This document shows, one piece after another, positions 1 through 28,916 of a stretch of DNA of 64,000 bases (positions within the stretch are counted from its first letter, which is position 1; every line of letters begins with the position of its first letter). The notes under the pieces were generated by a model. It did not search any database. It was not told where the DNA came from and saw only the letters and a program-made list of their open reading frames with translations. The translations under genes were made by a program, and so were the position numbers. This DNA is from Euglena gracilis (Eukaryota; Euglenida; Euglenophyceae; Euglenales): the NCBI GenBank assembly GCA_039621445.1, contig CP154954.1, positions 40,975,572 to 41,039,571 on the forward strand, given 5' to 3'.

Positions 1-1065
1 AATCTCTGCCACATCCTTGTCTGGCTCTGGTGGCTGATGCTGAGCCTTTAGTTGTTTATTGATTACACTGCGTCCATTAATTATTGGTGCATTTTTATTA
101 TTGCATTGTAATTAATCCTTTCAATTCAGATTATCATTTGATTATTTAATTGTTAATTATTTGATTGTTATTTAATTTTATTTATGCATTTCATTTTGGT
201 TGAGACTCCATATTTTTGTCATGTCCTCTTCTATGCCATTTCTGTTCTGTGGCCGGAGCTTGGGCATGAGACTGATGCAAGGCAACATCATTGGTGTCGC
301 ATATGTCAGGGACCCTGCAGCAACGTAATGTTTTAAGGAGGAGAATCATGTTCGGCAACTGAATATATTATTACATTATAGGCCTGGAGAGTTTCTCAGA
401 CGAAAAGATACAATATTTGGCTGGGTGCATTGCATCACGATATTGAATTTGAGATTTTGATATTCATCTGATCTGATCGGATTTGATTCCCTTTCAGGCA
501 TCAGTGTGTGTTTTGTGATATTTTTTTTGTGCATCATGCGTATCACAACGAAAATTTTGTGCATCCCCAGTGTATCGCCAAAGTTTTGTGTTTCATTGTA
601 TATCATCAATGGCCCAGGCACTTTTGTGTATCACATATGTATCACCAAGAATTTACAGGAGAAGTCCAAATTGAAGGCGTTTTTTTTAATCATCTGTCAG
701 GGGCTGAATAATCAAACACCTCACTGTTTTTGTAGACAGCATTCATCTCCTGACCCCGAAACCTCTCCCAGTCCATGGGCTGTGGTGATCGTATGTGCGC
801 ACTGTACAATTGAGTCCAGTCCTGTGAGAGCAAAACCTTTGCCTTCCCTTACACCTTGCCGGGCTGGTGCTGCCCTCCTGTAAAGTGCACACTGCGTGAT
901 GCTGCCCCTCAGGCTGGGTTGATCAGCCCCTCCCGGGTGGGGCTCGTGGAGTGCCCCAAAGTGTAGGAATGTGCTCAAAATGGGCCTGTTCCGGCCTTCC
1001 GGGCCTTCGCCGCCCAAACCCCCCTGGGAGAGGCCTTACACACGCCTTGGCCCGGACGGGGGCAG
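1..1065. other. No gene recognised (AT-rich, possibly intronic)
   Basis: The first kilobase is AT-rich in its left half and GC-richer after about 720. Open frames are short and show no recognisable motif. The first exon that joins in phase to the cyclase begins at about 1066, so this stretch is probably intron or upstream region of that gene; its start codon was not located. Confidence 0.5.
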
Positions 1066-17705
<16,640 letters not shown>

Positions 17706-17796
17706 CGTACTCCCGGAGGGGGCGGCGACCTCTTGAAGGGGGGACAGGTGTCCTTGCCACCAGGGAAAGGTCAGACAGAGAGACAGACACGCACGC

Positions 17797-17830
17797 ACAG
17801 ACAGACAGACAGACAGACAGACGGACGGAC
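17797..17830. repeat. (GACA)n/(GGAC)n microsatellite left of element B
   Basis: GACA repeats turning into GGAC, followed by ATGCATGC-type repeats to about 17905. A very similar tract lies at 25612-25683, just beyond the other end of element B. Confidence 0.9.
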
Positions 17831-17936
17831 TTGCATGCATTGATGCATGCATGCATATAGGTATGTATGCATGCATGATGCACGCATCATTCATGCATAC
17901 CAGGGCGTTGCTTACCTCTCCCCCCCTTGTCCAACG

Positions 17937-18291
17937 ACTGGCCTTGTCCCCCGGTCAGTAGCGATCTTTTTCCAGGTGATCTTTTTTTCAGACGTTCGCG
18001 TTCTTTTTCTTACAACTTTCATGGCGGATTTTGTACCGAGTTAGCCAGCGGGAACCTATACGGGAACCTATGTGTTGGTGCCTTGTTGATTGCCGCACGT
18101 TTCTCCCTTTTTTTCATCATGAATCTGAGAGTTGTGGCCATGTCAGGCAAAGGAAACTTTTTTCTTCACCTTGGGGCAAAGCAGGAGGAAAAAAAATTGA
18201 CCCGGTCTTGTCTAACGGCCACCCCCCAGTCAGTCGCGAAAATAGCGACCCCCCCCCCGGTCAGTAGCCATGTTCAGCGGTCGTTGGACAA
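17937..18291. mobile_element. TTGTCCAACGAC TIR element
   Basis: Left TTGTCCAACGACTGGCC; right end GCGGTCGTTGGACAA. A C tract precedes and a G tract follows, extending the inverted repeat to 17930-18299. Non-coding, about 355 bp. No clear target duplication. Related ends occur at 2755 and 35309. Confidence 0.6.
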
Positions 18292-18590
18292 GGGGGGGGT
18301 AGAAAATTTGATCCCCCCAGGGGGGACCCTGCCAGCCAAGCCTTTTTCCAGCTGGCAGCCTTTTTCCAGCCCCGGACCCCCATCAACGAGATTGATTTAT
18401 TTCCGGCCGCCCGAAGGGTGGCTAGACAGCAACGGATTTTTCACTTCCAGGAGGTACAGAAATGGGCCAGAAATGGGCCAAATAAGGCTTAGAAAAGGGT
18501 TGGCAAGGGCAAGGACATCGTTTTTTTTTTTGCATAATTCTTAGGAGGCATAAACTGCCCAAAAATTTAAACCCCCTCGAAGCGGAAAAG

Positions 18591-21500
18591 GAAGCGGAAA
18601 AACGCTTCCTAAAATGGCCTGTTTTTTTTTAGGGTTTTGGAAGAGGTACCGATTTCGGCCATTTCTGATTACATGTTTGGCTTGTAGTAACGAAGTTTTA
18701 AAAACTCCGAAAACAAGCTAAAACGCCACTTAAATTTTGAAATTCAGCCTAAATGAACGAAAACCCTACAAAAAATTCAAAGACAGCAATAAAGTGCAAA
18801 CACACACCTCATGTCGGCTGCCGCCAGACGCAGAGGAAGACGATCCCCCCTGCAAAGGGGGGAAAATAATAAACACAAAATATAGGAAGCGGCAAAAATG
18901 ACATTCCGCTTCAAATTCATGCATAGGTTACCAAAATCGACAGCAGAAGAAACTTGACTGAGGGAATACCAACACAAACTGAATAAAATTTTCTTAAAAT
19001 GACAACGAAGCGGAAAACCGCTTTAATAGGAAACAGAAAAATTATGCAATAAATCAGATAGAAGTAGATGCAATTCAAACAGTGAATAATAATGCCCACA
19101 AACATTCGTTCAGCATTTCCGGAGGGACGTGATGAACAGGCACACACTGAGCAGTAATCAACGACATTAAGTACACACTACATACCGCAGAAGACATGAC
19201 AGCCAGAAGAAATGGTATACAAATGTAACAAACAGAACACTACACACCTGTAATCAAAGTCGTCGCCTGAGGTACCGGGCCATCGTAAGCAGGTAGGAGT
19301 GAAAACCTGCAAAAAACAAGCGGGAAAGTGGCGAAGCGGGTTTCCGCTTCCTCAAAGCAAGGCAGATAAATTTGGTCTAATTCATACTGAACTGTACTGG
19401 TCTGAAACTACCATTGCCAACATCACTAAACGAACTGAATGCAGAAAGTAGTGAGGTCTGTGAAACTTGAACTACCCAACAAATATAAATCCCGCCTGAA
19501 ACAGTAGTGAGAAGATGCATTGTATCCCGAAGCACCATTAACCGTGCAAGTTGCGGATTTGTAACTATGATTCTCAAAACAAAGGTCAGTGCTGGAACAA
19601 ACCCCACAGCCCCCAGTTCCGCAGCCATGCCAAAGACAAGCACAAATGACAGACACGGCGAAATGGGTGGGTGTGGTGTGGTGAAGGCGTGCGCATGGTT
19701 GGGGACTGGGTGTGGGTGTGGGTATGGGTCTGGGTCCAGTCCAGGTCTGGGTCTCGCTTGTCCCTCCCTCGCTGGCGGCACCAGCCGCCCGCTGCCACCG
19801 CGGCTGCCGCAGCCGCCCGCTCACTCGTCATCCACCAGCATCTCCTGGATGTTCTCCAGGGCGGACCGCTTCCTCGGCAGCAGGGAGCGGCGCAAACGGG
19901 AGACCTGGAACTCACATAACGGTTTTGATTCGATGCCATTGAGTGGAATCGCAGCGGAATCAATTCACAGTAAAACGTGATACTCCCTACCAATCTTACG
20001 AAAATTGCTCTGATTCAGTTATAAGGAAGCGGAAAACGCTTCATCAAACAGAATTGTTAAATGACTGCCAACTGGACAGATGGTATAAGGAAAGAGATAT
20101 CACAGACAATCCACCATTAGGCCCCTCCCTGTGTGTCGGGCGCTCCGGCGGTTCCGGGGACGACTCGTAGGAGTGCCGGGCCGGCTGCTGCGAGGAGGCG
20201 GACTGCTTCCCCCGGGCGCCCTTCTTGGGCGTGTCCTTGGTCTTCTTGTCCGGCTTGTCCTTGGTCTCCTTCTCCTTGTGCTTGTCCTGGGACTCCTTGG
20301 CCTTGGACTCCTTCGGGTCCCGGCCGCCCTGCTTGGACGGGGGCTCCTCCTCCGTCGGTGGTGCGGGGGCCGTCTCCGTCCCCTCCGGGATGTACCCGGA
20401 CACGTTCAGGGCCACGTGGCGGACGATCTTCAGGTGGACGTCCTTGGCCACAGGGCAGCCCAATGAAAATGCCTTTTGTGGAATCAGAAGGGAAAGGGAT
20501 TGCAGATACAAATCAGCAAAAAAATAAACAAAACAACTCGAAGCGGTTTTCCGCTTCAATCTTTAAATCCAGAAAAAGAAACAGATTCAGCGAGGAGACC
20601 TTCGATTTATGCATTCATCAAATGTCAAAACATGTGAAATTGAATTCAGTGAGAGTAAGAGACAGAAGCCTGTGCCACCCTGCACCCAGATCACCGGCGG
20701 TAGCCCGTCGGCCACCCTCACTTCGCGGCCGATGTCCTCCAGGCAGCGCTGCTGGGCCTCTGCATCGTCGGAGGGGAGCGCCGGCACGCCCCACAGCAGA
20801 TTGATGGCGCTGCCTGCCCGCACCGCCAGCTGGGCGGACAGCACCGGCCGGGAACTCAGCACCATCACCCACTCGGCGGTGGCCACCTCCAGCCGCCGCA
20901 GGAACCACCAGGCCACCTCCACAGGAACAAGATGGGCAACGTCGGGTGCACCGGATTGCACTTCAAATCAGACATGGACAAAAACCAACGATGTTGGGTG
21001 ACACTGCCCTCAACAACCGGGACACGTTTCATGCTTAAAGGATGAAAACTGAAGACAACACCTTTAACATTAACTGGCATGCTAAGTGCAATCCGGGACC
21101 TGGTGCATCCCCTGCAAGGTGATCTGGCCGGGGTCCTACGACGGGAAGGAACAAGGTTTTTCTGTTATGTACGATGTACATGTATGCATTCACTTTGTCA
21201 TAGACAAGAAAAGAAAACAACTTCTCTCATGAACAGGAAGCGCTTTTCCGCTTGATCATGAAATGAAGAAAATAATAACATAAAGTGCACCTTCATGGTC
21301 TTCTTGTTGGTGGTGAGCACGGACAGGGTCCTTCGCGCCCAGATCCACTCCGGGTCGGGCCCAGGCTGCGGGATGAAGAGGACGATGTCCTTGCGGAAGA
21401 CGGTCATCTCACTGCCCAGCAACTTCGTCAGCCGCGCTTGAAGATCTCGCAGGTCGATGTCCCTCCCGACGGCGATCATGGGCACCCCCGTCAGCATGAG

Positions 21501-24500
21501 CCTCAACACCTCGGTATGCACGCTGTCCTCGTCGGCGAACTGCTGGGGCTCCACTTCCACCACCACGGCTGCCAGGTCCAGCAGACGGAGGTCCTTCGGC
21601 CAGGCGTTGTCCGTGGACTGCATGGGCACCACGTGGATGAGGCCGGTCTTCGGCGCCTCAGGCTGGGCAGCCCGCTTGGCCGTGGCCCGGCCTGGCGTGG
21701 AGATCTCCTGGGTGCTGGACACCTCCTCCTCGGGCTTCTTGGACTTCCCGGGCGTTGACAGGCCGCGGCCAGGCAGGCTCATGCCGTGCAGGTCCAGGGT
21801 GCCGAAGACGCCCCCGATCTTGACGACGGGCTCCATCACGGGGCCAAGCAGCCGCTGCCTGAGGCCCTCGTACCGGGGGTCGGCCCACAGCGGCGCCCCT
21901 ATCTGCAGCACCCACTCCGTGACCGGGACCATGGCTTTGACCCACGTGCCCTGAGGTGGACAAAAAAATGAAATAGAGGATAATGAAGCGGAAAAACGCT
22001 TCCATGTGCATTTTTACTGTATTAGAAAACACATCAGAAAACCTCCAACCACAAACTGAGTATGCCATCTGCCATCATTTGTTAAATAACATGGGTTGTA
22101 TAATCATCCATAGGCGACAGTACATACCAGGGCACCGTCCACGGTCTCCCGGCATCCCGTCTTGCTGTACACGTTCCTCAACAACTCCGTTTTGGTGGGG
22201 TTGTACGCCACCCCTTCCGCCTCGGCAAGGTCCCGGTTGTGGGTGTCCTCCTTCAGCAGCCAGTGCAGGCGGTCCGCCAGGGTCATGTCCATGACGTTGC
22301 CATCCATGGCCTGCAACCTGCCTGCCAGCTGCTGGCGCTCGATGATGCTGGTGTACTCCTTCACAACCTTGCACCGGAACCTCTCCGTGAAGCCTGGAGG
22401 CCGCCGGGCATCGGCGATGGCGGCGTCGGCGATGGCCGACGCGGCCAAGTATCGATGTTGACCACTCAGTATCACCCACTTGCCGGTAGCTGCAAGGAGG
22501 GGAAGTCAGTTCAGAAAGAATCCATTGCCCCACACAAAGCATGAAAGATCATTTCCATATGATGAAACAATGAAACACACAACCTACGTCCAACCCACCA
22601 AATTGAAGTGTGGGGGTCTGATCCACCTGACACGACAAACACAATATGAAGGGTGCAGGTGGACACCTCTCTCCGGCCACACCGTCAGCACCAGCTCCTG
22701 CGGCGGATTGTTCTTCAGCTCGGTGATGAGGTCGTTCACGTGCTCCTGACGGGGCCGCCGGACCTGCCCCCGGCTCAGGTCAACGTCCAGGACCAGCTGC
22801 CCGACTGCAGGGTTAGTTAAGTTATATTTCTTTTGTGGGAGAAATAATGCATTTCACGGCAATGAAGCGTGTTTCCGCTTCATTAGTTGAGCAAAGTGAT
22901 TTTTTCCCGTCAATACATCTGAACGTTAGCTTCAATGATCAATGTCAACAGAAGTCTTCCCACTGAGGGCAATCTTGCCACACTGTCCAATCGATACCTG
23001 TCCATTCACCAAAAAGAACCACAAATCTAACCCTGTTCCCTCTGCAGCCACATCTCCTCGTCTTCCAGCAGCTTCGGGATCGACTGTCCCGTGGTGTCTG
23101 CCTTCGCCAGCTTCTTCGGAGGCATGTGTACTGGTCTGTGAAGAAAAATGCAAAAAATATGTACATAATCCTCTAATCTGTTGGAAATGAGGCTGAGATG
23201 AATGGATTTGCATCATTTATTTTCTAAAAAGACTTATAAAACACAGTCAAATGTCAGGTAAAATCCTTCTCAAAACAGGAGTACCTGGGAACTTGTGCTG
23301 AATTGATGTGGTTGGTGGTACAACTGCCATGTTACGTCGGTTAGAAACCTCGCGATTCAGAAACGTAGGGATGGATTTACGTATTTTTTCTGCTATTTTT
23401 CTTTGAAGCGGAGAAACGCTTCCTATTTTGCCTCATTTTAAAATTTATACGTGTTTATTTTCTGTGCAACTGCCTGGGTGATCACAGTCACTACCCACAT
23501 TTGCTTGACTGCCTGCCGTGATCACAGTTACTACTCCACCATCGGAACATCACGGGCGTATGTAGTATCTTGATCTCGGTATATACACTGACGTCCCATC
23601 TTTCACCAGCTGACCAATGTGACTTGCACCAGAAAGCGAACATCCTCCAGCACACTGCGTTCAATCTCTGTACCGATGAACCCGACTGCCTGGGTGATCA
23701 CAGTCGCTACCCACGCTTCTGGCTTCATCTGAAGCGGATTCCCGCTGCCTCTTGTAAAAGCAAAAAAAGGAGGCTGTCACTGGTAGGGAACCACAGACAG
23801 TACGTGGAGGGGGTGGGCAGTCCCCGCCACATACGGCCTTTGCTGGCCATTGCCAGCGGCAGCCCGTAGAGCACGTTCAGGTAAACCTCCTGAATGCGTG
23901 CGGTTTGATTAATGTAGTACTTGGTGGTCACAGTACTCGGTATGAACAGACATGATCGCGATTTCGGGCGTAGGTGAAGCGTTTTTCCGCTTCATTTTAT
24001 GTGCGGTTAAATATACAGGTGTCTTCTGTCAGCGGATTGTTGTTAAAAACTCCGCCAAGGTCATGTTCGCAGAGGACTTCTCATGGACTCGATGAACTCA
24101 GCAGTGTATCAAAGGGTAAGAGGCGTGTACAACGATGTGCTGTGGACCAATCTTGGCTTCGATCCACCACTGTAACCACGTTCTTTCATGTGGATGCTAA
24201 CATTTCCGTTGTTCCTCCGTTCGTGGTACATTCAACCGGTAAACAGTTACGAAGCTCGCGAGTGACATTAAGCACATTGGTCACTTCCTCAAAACGAAGC
24301 GGAAAGCCGCTTCATGTACGTTCCATCAATGATTTTTGTGTGGTTTTATCATCGTTGGAATTCAATCCGCGATGTGGTTAACCGTTTAACGTTTAACTGT
24401 ACCACAAAGTGCAGTTTGTGACATGCACCACACGCTTCGTAATGTTTATGTATTGAGATGACTGGGGAGCCTGGACTGTACGATCGCCTGCCCGGTCCAG

Positions 24501-25253
24501 CAAAAGCCGTAACCGAACCCCTGACGGCTGGGCACCGTTCGGGGGTCCGGGGAAGTGAATTGGACCCGGTCCAGCCTCTCCCCTTTTTAATGAAATTGTG
24601 TCCATTATGTACAAAGGAAGCGGATAACCGCTTCCTTTGTGTTCCCTATCCGTTTTTCAGGCCCTATGCATTCGCTCCGCGAGGTACACAACCACAAAAC
24701 CGCTAAGTGTACCACGAACCTCGTATCTTAGTTATACCATCAGTCTAGGTTTAAAACCATTCTGACACAAACAGTACAAGGCGGGGAGCCACGGGGCTGC
24801 CGGGTGCCTGCTTCCGCCGCTTGCAGCCCCGGCAGCCCACAGGAAGAACCGACACCGACGGTGGCCAACGTCGGTGTCACGCAGAGTGAATCACGAATGT
24901 TCAACGTGGTCTCTCCTCCTTTTTATCTGACTCAGCATAAATGTACATGTATTTCTGTTACAACTGATTCATTTGACCTTCCGTTAACTTCACGACCAAG
25001 GATGTCCAATGAAGCGGTATTCCGCTTCATTAGACAGTTTACTTTATTTTCTTCGTTGTGCTTCTGTCTCACGTTCACGTGTGTTTTTGCTACATGTATA
25101 TTATCTTTCTGTATCTGTGTGTTTCATGGAGAGATGACAACGTTCATCGTTTGTGGATGTAGTAGTTTTTCTAAAACCTTTTTGTTCAGTCGCATCTCTC
25201 CGTGAATCTGCTAAAAATTAATTTCGGAAATCATCGAAGCGGTTTTCCGCTTC
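18591..25253. repeat. Fifteen dispersed 18-bp dyads GAAGCGG-N4-CCGCTTC in element B
   Basis: Start positions: 18591, 19007, 19333, 20026, 20540, 21237, 21985, 22864, 23405, 23731, 23976, 24296, 24617, 25011 and 25236. Each is 18 nt except 20026 (17 nt). The outer GAAGCG/CGCTTC arms are nearly invariant while the central 4-6 nt vary. Spacing is 225-880 bp. They avoid the exons and sit between them or near the ends. Confidence 0.95.
19821..23125 (-). CDS. Transposon-borne ParB/Srx-like domain protein, 644 aa
   Basis: Eight exons on the minus strand: 23125-23032, 22804-22667, 22489-22128, 21950-21291, 21135-21100, 20916-20695, 20442-20104 and 19904-19821. All junctions are GT-AG and in phase, giving 1935 nt including the TGA. 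The start MPPKKLAKADTTGQSIPKLL is the natural ATG. Residues about 31-100 look like a ParB/sulfiredoxin-fold domain: LDVDLSRGQVRRPRQEHVND, LVLTVWPERATGK, then VILSGQHRYLAASAI with the GxHR motif. A long middle region (199-418) contains a Ser/Thr/Glu-rich linker. A Lys-rich tract (about 545-590) and a basic C terminus (SRLRRSLLPRKRSALENI) suggest nuclear or nucleic-acid contact. It is the only gene of element B, so a role in transposition or element maintenance is inferred. No DDE, Rep or recombinase motif is seen. Least certain are the sixth exon's acceptor and the seventh exon's donor. Confidence 0.8.
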
Positions 25254-25398
25254 ATCTGTTTTGCATCCGAAACGGTGAAAAAATTTCTGTTAACACGTGT
25301 AACTCGAAATTTTGGCCTTTTTTTGCAGTATTTTTTGGGCACTTTGGATGCCACTTCAGTCAGTTTTATCATGGGCAGTTTGCGCCTCCTAAGTAATT

Positions 25399-28300
25399 GG
25401 CAGTTTTTTGGACATTTTTATGACTTCATTTTTTTGCCCCCGGTTCGACCCCAAGTCCGGCCCAGCTCCAGCCTGGGACACCTATGGGGCGGGGAGGGAG
25501 GGGGTCAGCCAGCAGCCTTTTTCCAGCCAGCTCATGTTTTCCAGCCCCTGAGCTGGACCCCCCGGGAGTCCTAAGCAACTCCCTGATGCATACATACAGA
25601 CATGCATTCATACATACAGACAGAGAGACGGACAGACAGACAGACAGACAGATATACGGACGGACGGACGGACGGACAGATGGACATACACAGGGATAAA
25701 AGTGAATTTATTCACCTTCTTTATTCTCCTCTGAGTTGCATGTCAAACAAAACAAACACATGAAAGCCTTTCTTTTGCAGTTTGATTTTTTTCTTCTGTT
25801 TTTTTAAAAAAGGAGGAACCAATTGTTTTTTTTTGCCCCGGTTCGGCCCTGCGGGGTCCTGGAACGGCGCCAGATCTGGGCAAACTCGGTCGACCGGGGG
25901 AGATTCGGCACTTAATTAGAAGGATAGGGTTAGGGTTGGGATTGGCGCGCCGAAAATTGGCACTTTTGAGGGACCCAGTTGGGCCGGACAGTGGGTTCCG
26001 TTTTGGGAACATCCTTGAATCGCCCGTTTTTCCCAAAAATGCCCGAATTCGACCCAAATTCCCCCAAAATTCGCCCGCTGTGCAGCCGAACTCCTCCCTG
26101 AATTCCGAAACGGGGGAGGCCTCCGGGAATCCGGTCGCGACCCTAACCCCATCCCTAAAAATAGCCCGACTTTCGCCTGAGGGTCGGACGCGGGGGATGC
26201 TACATGGACCACTCCCCTGGAGCTACTATTTGGCCGGCGGGCCAAGTAGTAGCTTGCTGCGATTTCTTCGATCAAATTTTTGCAGCTGTCTTCATTTTTG
26301 GCTGCCGAGAGCTTTCGCCACTCCTCGTCCCCGTGGGGGTGGGGACCCGCTCTCGGCTTCCAAAATGTCCATGCGGCCGAGCGAGAGGCCGCGGTGCCCG
26401 GCCTCCCCGAAGCCCGGACCACATCCCGGGCCGCAACCTTGATTCCTCCCGGGGCTCCCCCGGCCCTCCCCGGGGTGGGGCCCTCCGCCCTGGCCCCGGC
26501 GGACGACGTCGCCAGCCACGCCTTCACGTTCGAGGACGGCCCGCCGCTGCCGGCCCGCCCCTCACCCAGCGCCGCCAACCCGACACACCACTTCGTCCTC
26601 TGTCTCTCCGCAGCTCCTCCTCGCTCCTCCCTCCCTTCCTCTTTCCCTTTTTGTGCCCCCCGACACGGGGGGGGGGGGGGTGGTCCCCGACACGGGGGGG
26701 GGGGGGCGGGGGGAGGGGGCAGCTGTTGATTGCAAAGGCAGTGGTGGAGCGCAGAGCTTGCGTTGCATGTCTGCCTGAACACTCACCTGCACCACAGGCA
26801 CAGTTTTCTTTCCGAGCTCTATAGCCCTGATGTTGTTGCCAGAAACGCGAGATAAAAATTCAAACTCAACCATCTAAAAGGAGGGGTCAAATCCTTTTCT
26901 GGAGTGCAAGGGGACTCACTTCGCCAGGAACACTGTTAGAGTGAAAATCAGATCATTTATTTCAAATCAGATCTAAAATCAGATCCAGAAATGAAAAATT
27001 CCTGGAATTATTATGAATTTTACCCGGTGATTATGGTTTTTACCTGGTGAGACTTATTTGAGCTGAGAATCTATGGATTTCGCATGACCTATTTGTTTTT
27101 GGGGGCTCATGCCAGCTTCCATCTCTTATTGGCCACACTAATCACGAACTGTACAGAGAGTTAATTTCATTCTTTTTATCAAGCAATTTCACTGAAATCA
27201 AACACCCGTGGATGGGTCGCGGTCGGGCTGTACAGGAATCCCCGAAACCCAATGGGTGGTCGGTGGAGGGGGTCCAACCCCCCCCCCCCACCCCTTCCCG
27301 TATTTCTGGTGGGATTATTCGGCCAAAGTTTTCTTTGCGCGACTGCCATGGTGGGTGGGGGTCGACCCCTCCCCGGGTGGGGTGCCAACCCCCCCACCAG
27401 GCCTTTCCGTACAGCCCTGGGGTGGATGGATATGAAAATAATGTGTGTGTGTGTGTGTGTGTATGCATGTGTGTGCACATGCGTGCGTGCGTGCATGTGT
27501 GGGTGGGTGGATGTGTAGGTGGGTGGGTGGGTTGGTGTTGAGATGTGGGGGTGCTGGCAGGATGGCAGTGATCTTTGCCCCCCCATGCCGCGTCGCTGGG
27601 CGCCTCGCCGGTGGAAGCGGATCGTTGGTTTGGCTGTGGGACAAACCCCGGTTGGCCACTCCCCCCCCCCCCCCGCTTCTGTGAGGGCCGCTCCACCGAC
27701 GGCGGAGCTGGGGCTCTCCCCCGTCGCATACGACGCTGCCGGTCCTCCGCCCCCGGACCCCACAGCCTCTGCAGATCCCAGCTCCCCAGCCAGGCAGGGA
27801 CCGGTGTGCGGGCTGCCCCCTTCCCATGGAGCGCACTGCTGCGCGCTGTTTAGGCCAGAGTTCCGAGGTTCAGGGCAAGAACCAGGGAGGCCCAGGAATG
27901 TGTCGAACGGGGCCTTTTTTTGCATCAATTCCCAACTGCTCAACCTTTCATTGCATTTTTGACAACGTTCAAATGGATATTTTCCCTCTGCATTGCATGG
28001 GTCAAAGCTGCTGATGAAGGATCTTTTGAAGCTTTTCGGCAGGGGTCTCGCAGGGCAGGGTCGAAATAATTTGGGCTTTGCTCAAAATGAGGACATTGCA
28101 CACTCGGGGCGATTATTTGAGGCAGTTACACCATCGGCAGTGATACAGTGAGGCAGTTCTTGCGCAGGAGAGTGCGTGGCCGTTCCCATCAGCTGAAAGG
28201 TATTTTGGAATCCATGATTCTGGAGGGGGCACAGCAGTGCTTCCTGCCTTGTCTGCCCGTGCTTGTTTTGCTTGCGTGCACAGTTCAGTGCACACACATA

Positions 28301-28558
28301 CCGTTCGGTGTGTTTTTTTTTTTTTTTTTGGTTTTCCATCCACTGCAGGCAGGGACCCCCACAGGTCCCTGACGCCGACGACGCACCGTTGGTCCTCCTC
28401 ACGGAGGCTTCCTCTGGTACTTGACCAGCGTGTCAAATAGCCACTCACCAGTCGGTCGGGCGTGTTTTCTGACACACACTGAGAGAGTCAGGGTGGAGAG
28501 CCTGGCTTTCCCCTCAGGCCACAGTGTCTCTCAGGCTTGCTCACCCAGGAGCCCCAAC
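25399..28558. other. Gene-poor stretch with one weak exon candidate
   Basis: Mostly C- and G-tract repeats. A GC-rich block at about 26430-26600 reads APADDVASHAFTFEDGPPLP in the + strand and could be a disordered-region exon, perhaps a C-terminal tail of the cyclase; nothing recognisable supports it. A 27240-27440 block repeats motifs also seen at 62300-62400. A short TTAGGG tract lies near 25924. Confidence 0.4.
25612..25683. repeat. (GACA)n/(GGAC)n microsatellite right of element B
   Basis: GACA units pass into GGAC units, preceded by CATACATACAGACATGCATTC-like sequence. It mirrors the composition of the tract at 17797-17905 on the other side of element B. Confidence 0.9.
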
Positions 28559-28916
28559 CAGACAATTGCTTAAGCACTGACCAACCCCCCCCCCCCCCCG
28601 GGGGGGGGGGGGACGGGTTTTTTCAAAATGACCGACCTGTTTTTGGCCCGGACCCTCCCCCCCCCCCCGGGGGGGGGTCGGCCAGGAGTGGGCAAAAGTG
28701 GCTTGAGTGACCCCGGCGCCGAAGGCGCCGGAAAATTTTTTGGGCCTAAAATGGCCTAAAGTGACTGGAAAGTGGCCGTTTTTCTGAGTGGCCGACCCCC
28801 CCCCCCCGGGGGGGGGGAGTGACTGGCTGGTTTTTTGAAAATGAGTGACTGACTGGTTTTTAAAAAAGTGGAGTGACCCCCCCCTCCCCCCCCGGGGGTC
28901 GGTAAGCAATTGTATG
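28559..28916. mobile_element. hAT-like MITE, copy 1
   Basis: Perfect 8-bp target duplications GCCCCAAC (28551-28558 and 28917-28924). TIRs CAGACAATTGCTTA and, from the right, CATACAATTGCTTA. The interior holds long C tracts facing G tracts and a GGCGCCGAAGGCGCC hairpin. Non-coding, 358 bp. Closely matches 33370-33720. Confidence 0.9.

Larger units (their letters stand above)
18540..25393. mobile_element. Element B: 6.85-kb CTTAGG transposon with ParB-like gene
   Basis: Left TIR CTTAGGAGGCATAAACTGCC; right TIR, read on the minus strand, CTTAGGAGGCGCAAACTGCC. Perfect 5-bp target duplications TAATT lie at 18535-18539 and 25394-25398. It holds one 8-exon minus-strand gene and 15 GAAGCGG-N4-CCGCTTC dyads. 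By length, an intact gene and intact ends it looks like the autonomous member of the family. It lies downstream of, or within a long final intron of, the cyclase gene. Confidence 0.93.

Noticed and set aside
18591-25253. Regular palindromic repeats as a possible CRISPR array
   Set aside because: Spacing varies from 225 to 880 bp, spacers contain exons of one gene, the repeats are symmetric dyads, and the host is eukaryotic.
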